The notes under the pieces: model-generated
The model's database searches: none
Told to the model about the DNA's origin: nothing
Seen by the model: only the letters and a program-made list of their open reading frames with translations
Shown here: positions 1 through 9,188 of the stretch, in pieces
How the letters are laid out: the number at the start of each line of letters is the position of its first letter
Position numbering within the stretch: the stretch's first letter is position 1
NCBI GenBank assembly: GCA_003330885.1
Contig: CP030277.1
Span: forward strand, 2,964,001 to 3,028,000
From: Rhodobiaceae bacterium
Lineage (GTDB): Bacteria > Pseudomonadota > Alphaproteobacteria > Parvibaculales > Parvibaculaceae
Reading direction: 5' to 3'
Length of the DNA stretch: 64,000 bases
Translations under genes and position numbers: made by a program

Positions 1-2
1 TC

Positions 3-545
3 GGCTTTGAAAAAGGCGACGCGGTCTCCATCGATGGCGTGGCCATGAGCCCTGCAACGCTTCTTACCAAACTCAATGAGTATGGTGGGGCCAACGGCAT
101 AGGGCGCCTCGACCTTGTCGAGAACCGCTTTGTCGGCATGAAATCCCGCGGTGTTTATGAAACACCTGGCGGCACCGTCCTGCTCGCCGCTCACCGTGGC
201 ATCGAATCGCTGACCCTCGACCGGGGTGCTGCACATCTCAAAGACGAGCTGATGCCGCGCTATGCAGAACTCCTCTACAATGGCTTCTGGTGGAGCCCTG
301 AGCGGGAGATGTTGCAAGCCATGATCGACAAGTCTCAGGAATGTGTCACTGGCTCTGTGCGTGTGAAACTCTATAAGGGATCGGCAACCGTTGTTGGCCG
401 GTCTTCCCCCTATTCCCTGTACTCCGAAGAACATGTGACGTTTGAAGAGGACACGGTTTACGACCAGCGTGACGCGCAAGGCTTTATTAAGCTGAACGCA
501 TTACGCCTGCGTCTCCTCCAAGCCCGTAACAACCGGATTAAATAA
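3..545 (+). CDS. argG: Argininosuccinate synthase, C-terminal part (cut by window edge)
   Basis: Argininosuccinate synthase joins citrulline and aspartate with ATP in the cytoplasmic arginine pathway. Only the last 180 or so codons are present; the frame is open through the left edge, so the start lies outside the window. The C-terminal multimerisation region is recognisable from the segments [37 protein letters not shown] and [19 protein letters not shown], which are near-invariant in ArgG. Its TAA stop overlaps the ATG of ppa by one base (TAATG), so the two are probably translationally coupled. Confidence 0.97.
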   Translation, partial: GFEKGDAVSIDGVAMSPATLLTKLNEYGGANGIGRLDLVENRFVGMKSRGVYETPGGTVLLAAHRGIESLTLDRGAAHLKDELMPRYAELLYNGFWWSPEREMLQAMIDKSQECVTGSVRVKLYKGSATVVGRSSPYSLYSEEHVTFEEDTVYDQRDAQGFIKLNALRLRLLQARNNRIK

Positions 546-1072
546 TGCGTATCGACGAAATCCCCATTGGCGCCAACCCCCCTTACGACCTCAACGTCAT
601 CATCGAGGTTCCTCACGGTGGCCATCCAGTAAAGTACGAACTCGACAAAGCGTCCGGCACGCTCTTCGTGGATCGCTTCATGCACACAGCCATGAACTAT
701 CCGTGCAATTATGGGTTCGTGCCGCACACGCTGTCCGATGACGGGGACCCGGTTGACGTACTTGTTGTGAGTCGCATTCCTGTTGTGCCCGGCGCTGTCA
801 TTCGCTCACGCCCCATCGGAGTTCTACTGATGGAAGACGAAGCCGGTCAGGACGAAAAAATCCTTGCCGTGCCGGTCGATGCGCTGAACCCGTACTACAA
901 GGAAGTCTCGTCCTATCGGGACATGCCAAAAATCCTGCTCGACCGCATTGCCCACTTCTTCGATCACTATAAGGACCTGGAAGAAGGGAAATGGGTGAAG
1001 GTGGAACGGTGGGGCTCTGCCGAAGAAGCCATGGACCTCATCCGCAAGGGTATTGAAGCCGCCAAGAAATAG
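545..1072 (+). CDS. ppa: Inorganic pyrophosphatase (family I)
   Basis: This is a soluble family I pyrophosphatase that hydrolyses PPi to phosphate and pulls PPi-releasing reactions forward. One such reaction is that of ArgG, encoded directly upstream. The protein has 175 residues, the usual bacterial length. The metal-binding signature DGDPVDVLV lies at about residues 66-74, and the family segments [15 protein letters not shown] and the C-terminal FFDHYKDLE are present. The start ATG overlaps the argG stop, and a strong hairpin terminator follows 20 bases after the stop. Confidence 0.97.
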   Translation: MRIDEIPIGANPPYDLNVIIEVPHGGHPVKYELDKASGTLFVDRFMHTAMNYPCNYGFVPHTLSDDGDPVDVLVVSRIPVVPGAVIRSRPIGVLLMEDEAGQDEKILAVPVDALNPYYKEVSSYRDMPKILLDRIAHFFDHYKDLEEGKWVKVERWGSAEEAMDLIRKGIEAAKK

Positions 1073-1091
1073 GCGCACCTTCCCGACAAAC

Positions 1092-1120
1092 AAAAGCCGG
1101 CCTCCTCAGGCCGGCTTTTT
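1092..1120. terminator. Bidirectional rho-independent terminator
   Basis: A perfect 7-bp GC-rich stem (GCCGGCC / GGCCGGC) with a 6-base loop is flanked by an A-run on the left and a T-run on the right. It can stop transcription from both sides: ppa on the plus strand and the glycosylase operon on the minus strand. Confidence 0.9.
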
Positions 1121-1138
1121 GCTGCGCAGATCTAAACC

Positions 1139-1810
1139 TTACCCATCTGCCGACAGCGCCAAAACCCGGCTGATTTCGGTAAGCGACCGGCCACTCTCCT
1201 CACGCCAAACATTGAAGGCATCCTGAGTAGCCTTGAGCGCCTTTTTGGATGTCGGCGCCTTATCCACCACACCGGCCTGCTTCAACGCTGCCACAACAGA
1301 CCCGGACATGATCCAACTATCAACCCCAGAAAACCTGAGAAAATACTGAGCAGAACCGCCAGAGAGATAGCTTCCGCGTTTTTTCAGAACTTCCAGCAGA
1401 TCGATGTAGTTTTCGGGTTTGGAATTGGCAAAGAACGCACCGGCGCTGCCATGCTCCGCCGCCAACTCTGCCACCAACCGTGCGTTGGTAATGGTGGCTT
1501 TAATCTTCGCCCCATTCCGTACGATGCGTTTGTCAGAGACGAGACGCTCCAATTCCTCGTCCGCGTAAAACGCGACACGGGGTGCATCAAAGCCTTCAAA
1601 GGCTTCTTCAAAACCAGGCCACTTAGCGTCGATCACCTTCCAGGAGAAACCCGCCTGAAAGACAGCCCGTGTCATGCCAGCAAGCCAGCGATCATCAGGA
1701 ATCTTCTTAAGCGCAGCTTTTGACTTGGGCTTGGATAGCTGCGACGCAACTTCTTTCTCGCCTCCATGACGTTTGCATGCCCGTTTGAAAATCACATCGA
1801 AAGACTGCAT
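1139..1810 (-). CDS. DNA-3-methyladenine glycosylase I (Tag) family protein
   Basis: Predicted base-excision repair glycosylase of the Tag family, 223 residues from the ATG at 1810. An upstream extension is open but runs into the neighbouring gene. Family-like segments are FQAGFSWKVIDAKWPGF and RIVRNGAKIKATITNARL, which correspond to the QQAGLSW and IIRHRGKI regions of E. coli Tag. The N-terminal and C-terminal Cys/His zinc ligands of classical Tag are missing, and the catalytic glutamate position before QQAG is not obviously kept. It therefore belongs to the longer alphaproteobacterial subgroup and its substrate is uncertain. It is the last gene of a minus-strand run, 22 bases after the serine hydrolase gene. 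Confidence 0.8.
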   Translation of the reverse strand: MQSFDVIFKRACKRHGGEKEVASQLSKPKSKAALKKIPDDRWLAGMTRAVFQAGFSWKVIDAKWPGFEEAFEGFDAPRVAFYADEELERLVSDKRIVRNGAKIKATITNARLVAELAAEHGSAGAFFANSKPENYIDLLEVLKKRGSYLSGGSAQYFLRFSGVDSWIMSGSVVAALKQAGVVDKAPTSKKALKATQDAFNVWREESGRSLTEISRVLALSADG

Positions 1811-1832
1811 CCCAATCTCCTCCAACCAGGCC

Positions 1833-3311
1833 TTACGGCAGCGACCAGCCTGGCGTTTCCCCCATGACGTGACCAGCAATCTCCTGCACCAAAGGCCCCG
1901 CCGTCGACGAATTCGTAAGCACAACAATGCCCGCGCGCCGCTTCGGATCAATAACCATAAGCGATTGAAATCCGGGATTTGAGCCCCATTGCCAACCAGT
2001 AAGGCCACTCTTGCCCTCACGTGTGCCAAAGCCCAGCCCCCAGCCGATGCCAGCCTCGATCGGAACGTTCTCCACCAACACACGGTCTCGAAGCTCAGAT
2101 CCAATCACGTCGCCTCGAAGCACCCCTTCAACAAAGAGACCCAGGTCATGGGCACTTGCCCGAAGCGATGAGGCAGGATTGATCACGTCCCCTGCCGTTG
2201 CTGGAACAGGCGTGTTTCGACCCATGATCAAGAGGCTGAGCGCGAACACAAGCCCAACGGCAACAGCAACGGCGGCCGGATTGGTCTGCTGACCACCGCG
2301 TGACAACGTGCCATCCGCTGGCCCCAGGAGACCGAGAAAGGCAAAGGCTGTGATGAGCACCAATACACCTAGAAAAAATAGAAGCAGGTAGACAATCACA
2401 CTGCCAAGAACGAAGAGCAGGCCCCAACCGCCCAGAAGAAGCCAGATGAGCCCAAGCGTTCCCACCAGCGATACAAACACCGCCGGCGCGAAATCCACGG
2501 GCTCCAGCTTCAAACGGTTAAGGCCAAACCGCACAACCAGAAAGGTGAGTAGAGCGGAGACGACCGAGAGAAGAAGAAGCGGTAAAAAAAATGCGAGCTG
2601 TACCTGATAGAAAGGGACGAAACCGCGGGCGACCGTCGCCACCAAGGGCTCGGCCAAACCATATCCCGATGATGCCATGCCGAGCGGTCCTAACACACGA
2701 GCCCGCATGACGCTTTCGAAAGGCTTCTCATCATGCGCCGCCATGACATGGCCCATATACATATAGCCCACGCCGGAATAGGAGAAGTTTTCGCCGGGTG
2801 CTGTCCAACTTTCATCACTGCAACACCGGATAAAATTGGTGAGCCCCGATGTATGGGTGAGAACATGGCGCAGGGTAATCAACTGATGGTCGTCACCATC
2901 GCCAAGCCAGGGCTCGGTAAGCTTTGCACCAAGCGGCATATCCAGGTCGAGCGCCCCCTCCCGAACCATGGACAGCGCCCCGACAGCAGCGACCGACTTC
3001 CCGAGCGAGGCTGCCTCGAACAGTGTATTGGCCGTGACGGGTTCGGACCCAAAAGTGTCCGCCCTACCATAGCCCTGCTCGAAGACAATTTCCCCGTCTG
3101 CGATAACCGCAACGGAAAGGGCGCGCACATCCTCTTCTGCCATGCGTCGTGGAATATAGAGTGAAAGCGCCCGCGCCATTTCGGCGCGCGGCCAGGTCAA
3201 CATGCCACCTTCTTGCGTGCCAGGAAGTGCCGACTGTGCCGGAACAGCCCATGCCAAGAAAAGCAGGCAGACCGTGAGAAGCAGTTTTAGGTGATGCACG
3301 GACGCCTCCAC
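1833..3311 (-). CDS. Serine hydrolase of the beta-lactamase/PBP family with internal membrane region
   Basis: Predicted exported class C beta-lactamase/D-Ala-D-Ala-peptidase-like hydrolase, 492 residues. An N-terminal signal peptide (about 1-27) precedes the SxxK nucleophile motif SLGK at 102-105, HTSGL near 153, and a YSG tyrosine motif at 178-180. A hydrophobic stretch of about 110-130 residues (about 233-363, four or more membrane spans) then interrupts the enzyme. The C-terminal piece carries WGSNPGF, the likely counterpart of the KTG/HxG motif. The start is GTG at 3311; a second GTG at 3299 has a better GGAGG site, so the true N-terminus may be four residues shorter. Its substrate is unknown. 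It lies within the FolD-AKR-Tag run. Confidence 0.85.
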   Translation of the reverse strand: MEASVHHLKLLLTVCLLFLAWAVPAQSALPGTQEGGMLTWPRAEMARALSLYIPRRMAEEDVRALSVAVIADGEIVFEQGYGRADTFGSEPVTANTLFEAASLGKSVAAVGALSMVREGALDLDMPLGAKLTEPWLGDGDDHQLITLRHVLTHTSGLTNFIRCCSDESWTAPGENFSYSGVGYMYMGHVMAAHDEKPFESVMRARVLGPLGMASSGYGLAEPLVATVARGFVPFYQVQLAFFLPLLLLSVVSALLTFLVVRFGLNRLKLEPVDFAPAVFVSLVGTLGLIWLLLGGWGLLFVLGSVIVYLLLFFLGVLVLITAFAFLGLLGPADGTLSRGGQQTNPAAVAVAVGLVFALSLLIMGRNTPVPATAGDVINPASSLRASAHDLGLFVEGVLRGDVIGSELRDRVLVENVPIEAGIGWGLGFGTREGKSGLTGWQWGSNPGFQSLMVIDPKRRAGIVVLTNSSTAGPLVQEIAGHVMGETPGWSLP

Positions 3312-3338
3312 TTTCTGCCTCGCCCCAAGGCTAAAGCC

Positions 3339-4340
3339 CTAGTCCAGGGGCATGCGAGGTATTTGGAAGTTCAGGCGGAGCGCATCAATTCGCGCAACAA
3401 TCTCAGGATCGAGCGGACCCTTATTAACGCCGTCGACCAGATCATTGAGCTCCTGCCGGTTCTTCACACCGAGAATGACGGTGTCGACACCAGGCATAGC
3501 CAATGCATAGCGGTGCGCCAGGACGGCAGGATCTTCACCCAACTCAGCCGCCAAAGCCCGGTAGGGCGCCGCCTTGTCATAATCAGCATGTTCTTCCGGC
3601 GCCGCTTCCCGGTCCAAGGCTGCGGTCAAAGCCCCAGCCTGGACGGCACGAATACCCAGAACACCAACACCATTATTTGCCGCCGTACGCGCAATGTTGC
3701 GAGGCTCCGGCGGCTCCTCATATCGTTTCATGCTGCCGGCGCTATCCAGGAAATTGGTGACCACTTGCACCACCGCAGGACGCTTGTCAGCACGCAGCGC
3801 ATCCATAATGGTCTTTGGCAGACCAGTGCCGGTAATACCCCAATCTGCGATAAGGCCTTTTTCTTTCAACTTCTCGAAAGCGGGGATGAGAGTGTTTTCG
3901 TAGAGCGACCATTTGGTCGCAAAAACATGCTGCACATCTGCATTTTGAGCATAGATGTAATCATCGGGGCAGATATTCGAATGCAGGAAAAAGAGATCCA
4001 CACGATCAATCTTCATGGTCTTCAATGACCGCACGACCGATTTTTCAAGCTTCTCATAGACGTCGTCAGCTGGTGGCGATCCGACCTGGCACTTCGTTGT
4101 GAACCGCGCGCCCGCAGGTGGAGAGCCATCAAAGGCCTCCCCGAAAACCATCTCAGCTTCACCCCGCCCATACATGGGCGCAGCATCAAATAGATTGATC
4201 CCCGCATCGGCCGCAGAACGTACTGTCGCGACGGCCTCCTCCCGAGAGGTTTCCCCCCAGATCTGACCAAGGCCACCGCCGCCGAGTGTAAGCAGGCTAA
4301 CAGGCCAGAGAGATCCAAGAGTGCGGGTTTCCATGGACAA
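3339..4340 (-). CDS. Aldo/keto reductase
   Basis: Cytoplasmic NADPH-dependent oxidoreductase with a TIM barrel. It has 333 residues with the full catalytic tetrad visible: Asp52 and Tyr57 in FDAAPMYGRGEAE, Lys83 in TTKC and His120 in LFFLHSN. The C-terminal cofactor segment VDTVILGVKNRQEL is also present. It resembles the D-threo-aldose dehydrogenase/general stress branch, but the substrate cannot be read from sequence. It begins 5 bases after folD and ends 27 bases before the serine hydrolase, so it is probably cotranscribed with both. Confidence 0.92.
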   Translation of the reverse strand: MSMETRTLGSLWPVSLLTLGGGGLGQIWGETSREEAVATVRSAADAGINLFDAAPMYGRGEAEMVFGEAFDGSPPAGARFTTKCQVGSPPADDVYEKLEKSVVRSLKTMKIDRVDLFFLHSNICPDDYIYAQNADVQHVFATKWSLYENTLIPAFEKLKEKGLIADWGITGTGLPKTIMDALRADKRPAVVQVVTNFLDSAGSMKRYEEPPEPRNIARTAANNGVGVLGIRAVQAGALTAALDREAAPEEHADYDKAAPYRALAAELGEDPAVLAHRYALAMPGVDTVILGVKNRQELNDLVDGVNKGPLDPEIVARIDALRLNFQIPRMPLD

Positions 4341-4345
4341 TCCTT

Positions 4346-5254
4346 TTAGAGATCAACAGGCGGTGCAATGCCGTTTTGCATGAAGGCGGCAACGACAGTA
4401 TTGCGAATAAGGCAGGCGACCGTCATGAGACCAACCCCACCTGGAACAGGCGTAATCGCAGATGCACGGGACAAAGCGGCCTGATAGTCCACATCGCCAA
4501 CAAGACGCGTTTTGCCTTCGCCTTTATCCGGAGCGGGGACACGGTTGATGCCAACGTCAATAACCACCGCGCCTTCTTTGAGCCAACTTCCTTCAACCAT
4601 CTTCGGGCGCCCCACGGCAGCCACAAGAATATCGGCCTGACCAATAATCTCAGGCAGGTTTTCCGTCCGCGAATGAGCGATGGTTACAGTGCAGTTTTCA
4701 TTGAGCAGCAGCTGTGCCACCGGCTTGCCGACCAAGTTCGACCTGCCAAGAACCACAGCATGTTTGCCCGAAAGCCCTCCCTCAACGCTTGCGCGCGCCA
4801 TAATAAGGCACCCAAGCGGCGTACAGGAAACAAGACCAGGAAGACCGGACGACAAACGCCCCGCGTTCAATGGATGGAGTCCATCCACATCCTTTGCAGG
4901 GTCAATCGCATCAATCACGGTCTGTTGGGATATCTGATCGGGCACAGGAAACTGAACGAGCACGCCGTGCACATCTTCATCTGCATTGAGAGCACGCACG
5001 CGGTCGAGGACTTCTTCCTCAGTGGCATCGGCGGGCAGCCTGAACTCGATGGAGTGCATGCCTGCTTCACGGGTCGCAATGCCCTTGTTGCGCACATAAA
5101 CCTCAGACGCTGGATCATCACCGACCAGAACAACTGCAAGTCCTGGCGTGATGCCGTGCTCCTTCTGCAGCCAGGCTACATGACCAGCCACCTTCTCCCG
5201 CAACTGAGAGGAGAAAACCTTGCCTTCTATCCGTGTCGCCTCAGTCATCGTCAA
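4346..5254 (-). CDS. folD: Bifunctional methylenetetrahydrofolate dehydrogenase / methenyltetrahydrofolate cyclohydrolase
   Basis: FolD interconverts 5,10-methylene-, 5,10-methenyl- and 10-formyl-tetrahydrofolate for one-carbon supply. It has 302 residues. The catalytic Tyr53 and Lys57 lie in [10 protein letters not shown], followed by the [13 protein letters not shown] segment, the Rossmann motif [14 protein letters not shown] and the C-terminal signature [11 protein letters not shown]. The start could be the ATG at 5254 or the ATG two codons later. It lies about 90 bases after yggT, in the same minus-strand run. Confidence 0.97.
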   Translation of the reverse strand: MTMTEATRIEGKVFSSQLREKVAGHVAWLQKEHGITPGLAVVLVGDDPASEVYVRNKGIATREAGMHSIEFRLPADATEEEVLDRVRALNADEDVHGVLVQFPVPDQISQQTVIDAIDPAKDVDGLHPLNAGRLSSGLPGLVSCTPLGCLIMARASVEGGLSGKHAVVLGRSNLVGKPVAQLLLNENCTVTIAHSRTENLPEIIGQADILVAAVGRPKMVEGSWLKEGAVVIDVGINRVPAPDKGEGKTRLVGDVDYQAALSRASAITPVPGGVGLMTVACLIRNTVVAAFMQNGIAPPVDL

Positions 5255-5344
5255 CAGCTATCCATGCCTATGTCACAAATCAATTTCACTGAGCTGAACC
5301 CTACAGCGTAACCACGCTCCCGTGGGTTGCTCACAGCCCGTTGC

Positions 5345-5641
5345 TCACAGTCCGGCGCGGACCGACCCAAACAGCTCGATGATCAAGTTCTGAAGGAATA
5401 TCAGGCCGAGAATAAGCACCACCGGCGAGATATCCACGCCGCCCAGATCCGGCATGATCCGTCGGATTGGCCGAAGGGCGGGTTCGGTCAGCCGGTAGAG
5501 AATATCGACCACTGTGTAAACAAAGCGATTTTGCGGGTTTATGACATTGAAAGCGACCAGCCAGCTAAATATGGCGCTGGCGACGACCACGTAAATGTAG
5601 AGATTGATGACTTGGTAAATCAGGATTAGGAGTGATTGCAT
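5345..5641 (-). CDS. YggT family integral membrane protein
   Basis: A 98-residue YggT-family membrane protein with two hydrophobic spans (about 5-28 and 66-90) separated by the family motif NRFVYTVVDILYRLTEPALRPIRRIMP. The family is linked to cell shape, division and osmotic response in several bacteria and chloroplasts, but its biochemical role is not settled. The inner ATG at 5641 is preferred because it gives the usual length of about 96 residues; an ATG six codons upstream is also in frame. Confidence 0.93.
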   Translation of the reverse strand: MQSLLILIYQVINLYIYVVVASAIFSWLVAFNVINPQNRFVYTVVDILYRLTEPALRPIRRIMPDLGGVDISPVVLILGLIFLQNLIIELFGSVRAGL

Positions 5642-5830
5642 GAGACCCGCCGCTTTCAATTTCGCTTGCGCCGATAAGATACCCGCTTTCTACCACGGTT
5701 TTCCAGTTCGCATACCCCTTGATACCATCTCATTATTCGCGTCTAACCTTGTCGCCCACCCGCACATGTAAGAAGATGCGACCAGGGAAATGCTTGCGAC
5801 TGGCCTTAGGCCAGGGACTGGGGAACAGGA

Positions 5831-6616
5831 ATGTCCAACTTTGAAATCACCCTTCTGGGGTTGGTGGCGGTGAGCCTCGGTCTGGCTGCCTGGGCATTAA
5901 AATACGGTTTGAAGGAAAGACGTCGACGCAAAGGACGCCCACTCTTCGACGGTGATGCTCTTCCCGAGGTGAATCCACAGGATGTGGATGAAATATTTTC
6001 AGAGACCGAGACCGGAACAGCTCTGAGCGCTGAAGCGGTTGTCATCGGCGAACAAGGGTCACAGGCCTCCACCACCATAGATGAAGTCTGGGTCCTGGCA
6101 GCTCTAGCGAAAAAGTCCAAGACGATATTTGAGTTTGGAACCTGCACCGGGCGCACAACCTACCTTCTCGCACGCAATGCGCCTGAAGGTGCCCGCATAG
6201 GGACCATCACGCTGACTCCGGATACGCTGGACACATATCGTGCCGAGAGTGACGATCCAGACAATGCGCGCTGGACCCAGATTGCGAAGGAAGAAAGCAC
6301 GTTCACGAACTTCCACTACTCAGGAACACCTGTCGAAGGAAAGGTCGAACAATTCTTTGGCGACAGCAAAGAATTTGACGATACGCCTTGGGCTGGAACC
6401 TGTGACCTCGTCTTTATTGACGGCAGTCACGCCTATTCCTACGTGAAGAGTGACACGGAGAAAGCCATCGCCATGACAAAAAAAGGAGGTTTGGTTTTCT
6501 GGCACGATTATTCGCCACCCTGCCCTGGTGTTTGGAAATATCTGAATGAGCTAGGCAAAACCCACCCGATCAAACACATCAAGGGCACACGCCTCGCCGT
6601 CCTGCGGGTTTCCTGA
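5831..6616 (+). CDS. Membrane-anchored class I SAM-dependent methyltransferase
   Basis: 261 residues. One N-terminal transmembrane helix (about 5-27) with a basic flank (KERRRRKGR) anchors the protein. The rest is a Methyltransf_24-like Rossmann domain: the glycine motif I is FEFGTCTGRTT near residue 100, the acidic strand LVFIDGSHAYSYV lies near 193, and GGLVFWHDYSPPCPGV follows. This family includes O-methyltransferases acting on sugars and cell-surface components, but the substrate is unknown. It stands alone, facing a convergent TetR gene 14 bases downstream. Confidence 0.85.
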   Translation: MSNFEITLLGLVAVSLGLAAWALKYGLKERRRRKGRPLFDGDALPEVNPQDVDEIFSETETGTALSAEAVVIGEQGSQASTTIDEVWVLAALAKKSKTIFEFGTCTGRTTYLLARNAPEGARIGTITLTPDTLDTYRAESDDPDNARWTQIAKEESTFTNFHYSGTPVEGKVEQFFGDSKEFDDTPWAGTCDLVFIDGSHAYSYVKSDTEKAIAMTKKGGLVFWHDYSPPCPGVWKYLNELGKTHPIKHIKGTRLAVLRVS

Positions 6617-6630
6617 GGTAGCTAAACCGG

Positions 6631-7242
6631 TTAGGCATCCTTACTGGGAGCAACCTCACCTGCCGCAGCGATCGCAGCTCCACGTACCGATGCGGCTATC
6701 AGCGCTGCAAGGTCTGAGTCAGCGACGGCCCGTGACACCGTCAGCCCGCCGATAAGGGTCGACAACAAAGCCCAGCCCCGGCCCTCCCGGTCATCCACTG
6801 CCTTCTCTTCTGATGGAGGAGAGAGACCACGTGCGATCTGGGCGACGATTATAGTCATTTTCTCTTCATAAACCGCGTGAAGCGAGTGGTCCCGCCGCAC
6901 GACCTCTGGAGACAGCGTCGTCATGGCACAACCACAATCCAGATCCTGCCGATGATCAGCACCTAGGTAATAGTCTGCAAAAGCAACAACCCATTGATCT
7001 CCATGGTCACGCTGGAAGACAGGGATGGCGTCTATCACCTCATCCAACCCGCGTTCGAGCGCCGCCACGAATGCCAAATCCTTCGACCCAAAATGGGCAT
7101 AAAGCGCACCTGAGGTAACGCCAGCGGCCTCAGCGATCCCATCAACCCCTGTGCCTGCATAGCCGTACCGCCGGAAATTTCGTCCTGCGGCCTCAAGGAT
7201 TTTTTCGCGCGTTCTCTCACGTTTTGTCAGTTTTTCAGTCAT
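6631..7242 (-). CDS. TetR/AcrR family transcriptional regulator
   Basis: 203 residues from the ATG at 7242, chosen because the HTH then starts at the usual distance (TKRERTREKILEAAGRNFRRYG). The DNA-binding helix-turn-helix covers about residues 6-52 (VDGIAEAAGVTSGALYAHFGSKDLAF). The C-terminal half is the ligand-binding and dimer domain, with CGCAMTTLSPEV typical of the TetR subgroup near AcrR/YcdC-like repressors. It is divergent from a secreted-protein gene, with a palindromic operator in between, so autoregulation and control of that neighbour are likely. Confidence 0.93.
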   Translation of the reverse strand: MTEKLTKRERTREKILEAAGRNFRRYGYAGTGVDGIAEAAGVTSGALYAHFGSKDLAFVAALERGLDEVIDAIPVFQRDHGDQWVVAFADYYLGADHRQDLDCGCAMTTLSPEVVRRDHSLHAVYEEKMTIIVAQIARGLSPPSEEKAVDDREGRGWALLSTLIGGLTVSRAVADSDLAALIAASVRGAAIAAAGEVAPSKDA

Positions 7243-7315
7243 GTGAGCATCCAAACAGGGGAAAGGGATCAATTTCTCCTTGAAAATATAACGACCCCTA
7301 TATAAATAGCAATTA

Positions 7316-7327
7316 TAACGATCGTTA
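7316..7327. promoter_or_regulatory. Palindromic operator (probable TetR site)
   Basis: The perfect 12-bp palindrome TAACGATCGTTA lies between the divergent TetR gene (start 7242) and the secreted-protein gene (start 7398). A second partial copy of the half-site, ATAACGA, occurs near 7287-7293. The position and symmetry fit a TetR-family operator controlling both directions. Confidence 0.65.
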
Positions 7328-7397
7328 CATTTAGAAACCAAGCACCCACGGCGGATGACCTCAATTCATCCACCGTGGCGTGATGACGGAGAAACAC

Positions 7398-7883
7398 ATG
7401 TTGAAAAACGCTTTTTACGGGTTGGCCTTTGTCGCAACCATCCTGATCACCAGTACCCCCCCATCACAGGCAGCAGAAAACTCCTGTATGACGATTGGCG
7501 GTGTTGGAATTCCCAACTTCTTCTCAGAAGGCGAAGGTCAGCCCATGATCATCTCCGCGGCTCTGACTGGGAGCGTCAGCATGGCCGCTGGAAAAATCGT
7601 CGCCCAGCGAGAAACCGTCACCGGTCTAGAGATGGACATGGAGCACTATTTCGGGCGCGATGACGGCGGTGCCTTCTGGACAAAAGATCTCGGTGTTTTG
7701 ACGGCTGTGCCCGGCAAACCCGGTCGGTTCATGATCGAGATCACCTATGACATCCAGGAAAATGTCACTCGGGGAACGCTGAAAGGATATTCGGGCCAGT
7801 TCAAGTCCTACGGATTGGTGGACCTCCGGGACCCGGACAACCTGGTCGGCCTCGTTCGATATAACGGAGAAATTTGTAAATAG
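7398..7883 (+). CDS. Small exported protein of unknown function
   Basis: 161 residues from the ATG at 7398, which has a GGAG site 6 bases upstream; an in-frame ATG at 7380 lacks one. A signal peptide of about 27 residues ends at QAAENS. The mature part is a soluble domain with two cysteines near its ends (SCMTIGG and EICK), possibly disulfide-bonded in the periplasm. I do not recognise the family. The TetR gene is divergent, with the operator about 70 bases upstream, so its expression is probably repressor controlled. Confidence 0.8.
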   Translation: MLKNAFYGLAFVATILITSTPPSQAAENSCMTIGGVGIPNFFSEGEGQPMIISAALTGSVSMAAGKIVAQRETVTGLEMDMEHYFGRDDGGAFWTKDLGVLTAVPGKPGRFMIEITYDIQENVTRGTLKGYSGQFKSYGLVDLRDPDNLVGLVRYNGEICK

Positions 7884-8019
7884 GACATCGCCAATGCAGG
7901 GTGCACCGCGCAACCTGCATTGGTCCACATGGGCATTTGCCGTGCTAAGGTTCTCCCAATTCTAATCACGCCGCCCCTGCAATAATCAAATCGGCGGCAC
8001 CTACGAATGGGAGTAAAAA

Positions 8020-9150
8020 ATGTCCAAAGGACTACAAATGCTGTCAAAGATCAGCAAGGCGGGAGAGCTGGAGCTCTACCTCACCGACGTTGATGTGCCG
8101 ACACCCACGAAAGACCAGGTGGTCATCCGTATGGAAGCTGCTCCAATCAACCCATCAGACATGGGACCTATGTTTGGACCGGCCGCTATCACCGACGGCA
8201 AGGAAACCTCCGTTGGAGGCAAGCCAGCCTTTATGGCGCCTGTGCCAGAAAAGCGCCTCGGTATGGTGCGCTCCCGATTGGACATGGCCGTTCCCGTGGG
8301 CAATGAAGGAGCAGGAACAGTTATCGCCGCAGGTGACGATCCCGCGGCGCAGGCATTGATGGGGAAAGTGGTCTCCGCAACATCCGGCGCCTCTTATGCA
8401 CAATATGTCTGCGTGCCAGCCGCAGCTTGTCTGGTCCACAATGACGGCACCACGGCCATAGAAGCCGCTTCCAGCTTCGTCAACCCACTGACCGCTCTCG
8501 GCATGGTCGAAACCATGAAGCTTGAAGGGCACAAAGCACTCGTGCACACCGCAGCCGCCTCAAACCTTGGTCAGATGTTGAACAAGATCTGTCTCGCTGA
8601 CGGCGTCGATCTCGTGAACATCGTTCGCAAACAAGAACAGGCTGACCTTCTAAAATCGCTCGGCGCAAAATATGTCTGCGACTCATCCAAAGACAGTTTC
8701 TTCAATGACCTCACCGATGCACTCGAAGCAACCGGCGCAACCATCGCATTTGACGCAACCGGCGGCGGAAAGCTTGCCGACACCATTCTGACCTGCATGG
8801 AACGTGCTGCAAGTCGCGACGCAAGTGGTCTCAACACCTATGGATCGTCGACCATGAAGCAGGTCTATCTCTATGGAGGTCTGGATCTCTCCCCAACGGT
8901 GCTGAACCGCGGCTATGGCATGTCCTGGAGCGTCGGTGGATGGTTGCTCCCTCTCTTCCTTGGTCGCGTAGGCATGGAGAAAGCTGCCGAGCTGCAAAAA
9001 CGTGTCGCTGACGAAATCAAGACAACCTTTGCAAGTTCCTATACCGGCGAACTGTCGCTGGAAGAAGCTTTGTCTTCTGGCGCGGTGCAAGACTATGTCG
9101 CCAAAAGAACCGGCGAGAAATACATCATCTTGCCCAACAAAGGCCTCTAG
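8020..9150 (+). CDS. Zinc-binding-type (MDR) alcohol dehydrogenase / quinone reductase family protein
   Basis: A 376-residue medium-chain dehydrogenase/reductase. The N-terminal GroES-like domain contains the MEAAPINPSDMG segment typical of quinone reductase-like and trans-enoyl reductase-like members. The Rossmann domain follows (VHTAAASNLGQMLNKI, where the usual GxGxxG is degenerate). No cysteine-rich structural zinc loop is visible, so this is probably an NADPH-dependent, zinc-free enzyme. The start is supported by GGGAG 6 bases upstream. Its substrate is unknown, and it is monocistronic. Confidence 0.88.
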   Translation: MSKGLQMLSKISKAGELELYLTDVDVPTPTKDQVVIRMEAAPINPSDMGPMFGPAAITDGKETSVGGKPAFMAPVPEKRLGMVRSRLDMAVPVGNEGAGTVIAAGDDPAAQALMGKVVSATSGASYAQYVCVPAAACLVHNDGTTAIEAASSFVNPLTALGMVETMKLEGHKALVHTAAASNLGQMLNKICLADGVDLVNIVRKQEQADLLKSLGAKYVCDSSKDSFFNDLTDALEATGATIAFDATGGGKLADTILTCMERAASRDASGLNTYGSSTMKQVYLYGGLDLSPTVLNRGYGMSWSVGGWLLPLFLGRVGMEKAAELQKRVADEIKTTFASSYTGELSLEEALSSGAVQDYVAKRTGEKYIILPNKGL

Positions 9151-9188
9151 ACAAGCCTAAGGCGACACTGAACGCCCGTCGGCATTGG

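Noticed and set aside
1139-2104. A 321-residue version of the Tag-like glycosylase
   Set aside because: The first 98 residues overlap the serine hydrolase gene and are unlike the family; the ATG at 1810 gives the normal protein.
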